Positions 63,369-64,000 of a stretch of DNA of 64,000 nucleotides are shown here, piece after piece. The DNA comes from Pterois miles (taxonomy: Eukaryota; Chordata; Actinopteri; Perciformes; Scorpaenidae): assembly GCA_947000775.1 (NCBI GenBank), contig CAMQGK010000607.1:139001-203000 (forward strand), in the 5' to 3' direction. The translations under genes and the position numbers were made by a program. The notes under the pieces were generated by a model. The model was not told the DNA's origin, made no database searches, and was given only the letters and a program-made list of their open reading frames with translations. How positions within the stretch are numbered: position 1 is the stretch's first letter; each line of letters opens with the position of its first letter.

Positions 63369-63383
63369 GGTTGCCGACCCCTG
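63369..63383 (-). repeat. hAT terminal inverted repeat, right
   Basis: GGTTGCCGACCCCTG, the exact reverse complement of the left 15 bp. Confidence 0.95.
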
Positions 63384-63391
63384 GTATAGTA
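63384..63391 (+). repeat. 8-bp target site duplication, right
   Basis: GTATAGTA, identical to the left duplication. Removing the element plus one copy gives GTCATAGTATAGTATGTCG, a standard monomer, which confirms the insertion boundaries. Confidence 0.93.
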
Positions 63392-64000
63392 TGTCGAAAA
63401 ATTTCATGAAAAAAGTCAAAGTATAGTATGTTGAAAAATTTCTTGGAAAAAAAAGTCATAGTATAGTATGTTGAAAAGTTTCATGAAAAAAAAGTCATAG
63501 TATAGTGTGTCGAAAAATTTCATGAAAAAAGTCAAAGTATAGTATGTCGAAAAATTTCATGAAAAAAGTCAAAGTATAGTATGTTGAAAAATTTCTTGAA
63601 AAAAAAGTCATAGTATAGCATGTCGAAAAATTTCATGAAAAAAGTCAAAGTATAGTATGTTGAAAAATTTCTTGAAAAAAAAAGTCATAGTATAGTATGT
63701 CGAAAACTTTCATGAAAAAAGTCATAGTTTAGTATTTTGAAAAGTTTCATGAAAAAGGTCACAGTATAGTATGTCGAAAAATTTCATAAAAAAAAGTGAA
63801 AGTATTGTATGTTGAAAAAATTTTTGAAAAAAAAGTCATAGTTTAGGATGTTGAAAAGTTTCATGAAAAAGGTCACAGTATAGTATGTCAAAAAATTTCA
63901 TGAAAAAAGTCATAGTATAGTAAGTTGAAAAATTTCTCGAAATAAAGTCAGAGTAAAGTAAGTTTAAAATTTTCATGACAAAAGTCAAAGTATAGTATGT
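63392..64000 (+). repeat. Satellite array right of the hAT insertion
   Basis: The array resumes in register and follows the module order seen at about 25.75-26.28 kb and 32.45-33.1 kb: GTTGAAAAGTTTCATG, GTGTGTCGAAAAATTTC, GTCGAAAACTTTCATG, GTTTAGTATTTTG, GTGAAAGTATTG and AGTCAGAGTAAAGTAAGTTT. The window ends inside the array, so its right boundary is not seen. No gene is visible. Confidence 0.94.

Larger units (their letters stand above)
62407..63383 (-). mobile_element. hAT superfamily DNA transposon, non-autonomous 977-bp copy
   Basis: A discrete non-satellite island bounded by perfect 15-bp terminal inverted repeats (CAGGGGTCGGCAACC and its complement) and a perfect 8-bp target duplication. 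The CAGGGGTCGGCAA-type terminus is characteristic of vertebrate hAT elements (Charlie/Buster-like; family knowledge). GAGCC motifs recur near both ends (62,435, 62,476, 63,321, 63,343 and 63,361) and resemble subterminal repeats. An internal minus-strand fragment resembles a transposase C-terminus, so the element is an internally deleted derivative that would need a transposase in trans. Intact termini and duplication suggest a fairly recent insertion. I cannot assign the exact family. Confidence 0.93.

Noticed and set aside
62407..63383. Autonomous hAT transposon
   Set aside because: At 977 bp it is far too short for a full transposase. Only a tail-like 65-codon frame with an upstream stop is present.
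1..64000. CRISPR array
   Set aside because: The repeat length is in the CRISPR range, but units are directly contiguous with no unique spacers, no leader and no cas genes, and the interspersed elements are eukaryotic.
1..64000. Telomeric repeat or rDNA
   Set aside because: No TTAGGG arrays and no rRNA-like GC-rich conserved segments were seen.
1..64000. TATA-like promoters (TATAGTATA) throughout the array
   Set aside because: The motif is part of every monomer and has no associated gene, so it has no predictive value here.
1..64000. A new multi-gene biological system
   Set aside because: No genes other than transposon remnants are present. The interest of the window lies in satellite architecture, the transposon insertion and the assembly anomaly.

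Overview
This window is almost entirely non-coding tandem satellite DNA from a eukaryote, most likely a teleost fish (probably a percomorph; an inference from the interspersed elements, not proven). The basic unit is an A/T-rich monomer of about 36-39 bp. It consists of a GTCATAGTATAGTATG block, then TCG or TTG, an A5 run, TTTC, ATG or TTG, and a terminal A run of variable length. Dividing the array length by the unit length gives roughly 1,650 monomers, all in the same orientation. I see no host protein gene, rRNA, functional tRNA gene or CRISPR array.

Layout. 1-5220: the most divergent part of the array, interrupted by two same-strand tRNA-derived SINEs (476-817 and 1471-1819) with pol III A/B boxes and CTT-repeat tails. 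5221-14516: three tandem copies of a ~3.19 kb higher-order repeat (HOR A), the third shortened by two clean monomer-multiple deletions. 14517-21570: mixed monomer subtypes without a simple HOR, including a 23-A run. 21571-22710: a corrupted-looking stretch in which the satellite first loses its C bases and then dissolves into A-rich low-complexity sequence. It is followed immediately by clean array that is duplicated 1,007 bp downstream, so an assembly or consensus fault is likely. 22711-62398: progressively more homogeneous array with nested HORs: a ~2.43 kb duplication, a ~3.33 kb tandem pair, a ~3.9/4.26 kb three-copy HOR (HOR B), and long-range copies about 12.12 kb and 17.72 kb apart. 62407-63383: a 977-bp hAT DNA transposon inserted in the array, with a perfect 15-bp terminal inverted repeat, a perfect 8-bp target duplication (GTATAGTA) and a decayed minus-strand fragment that resembles the C-terminal tail of a hAT transposase. 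63392-64000: the array resumes in the register expected of the uninterrupted site.

There is no gene network to describe. The biology is that of a satellite evolving by unequal exchange and array-segment duplication. The left end looks old or array-marginal (divergent, with SINEs). The right end looks recently homogenised. The most valuable observations are the multi-scale HOR architecture with private-variant landmarks, the well-defined hAT insertion, and the probable assembly artefact at 21.6-22.7 kb. Coordinates of HOR blocks are by eye; phase and ends may be off by a monomer or so.
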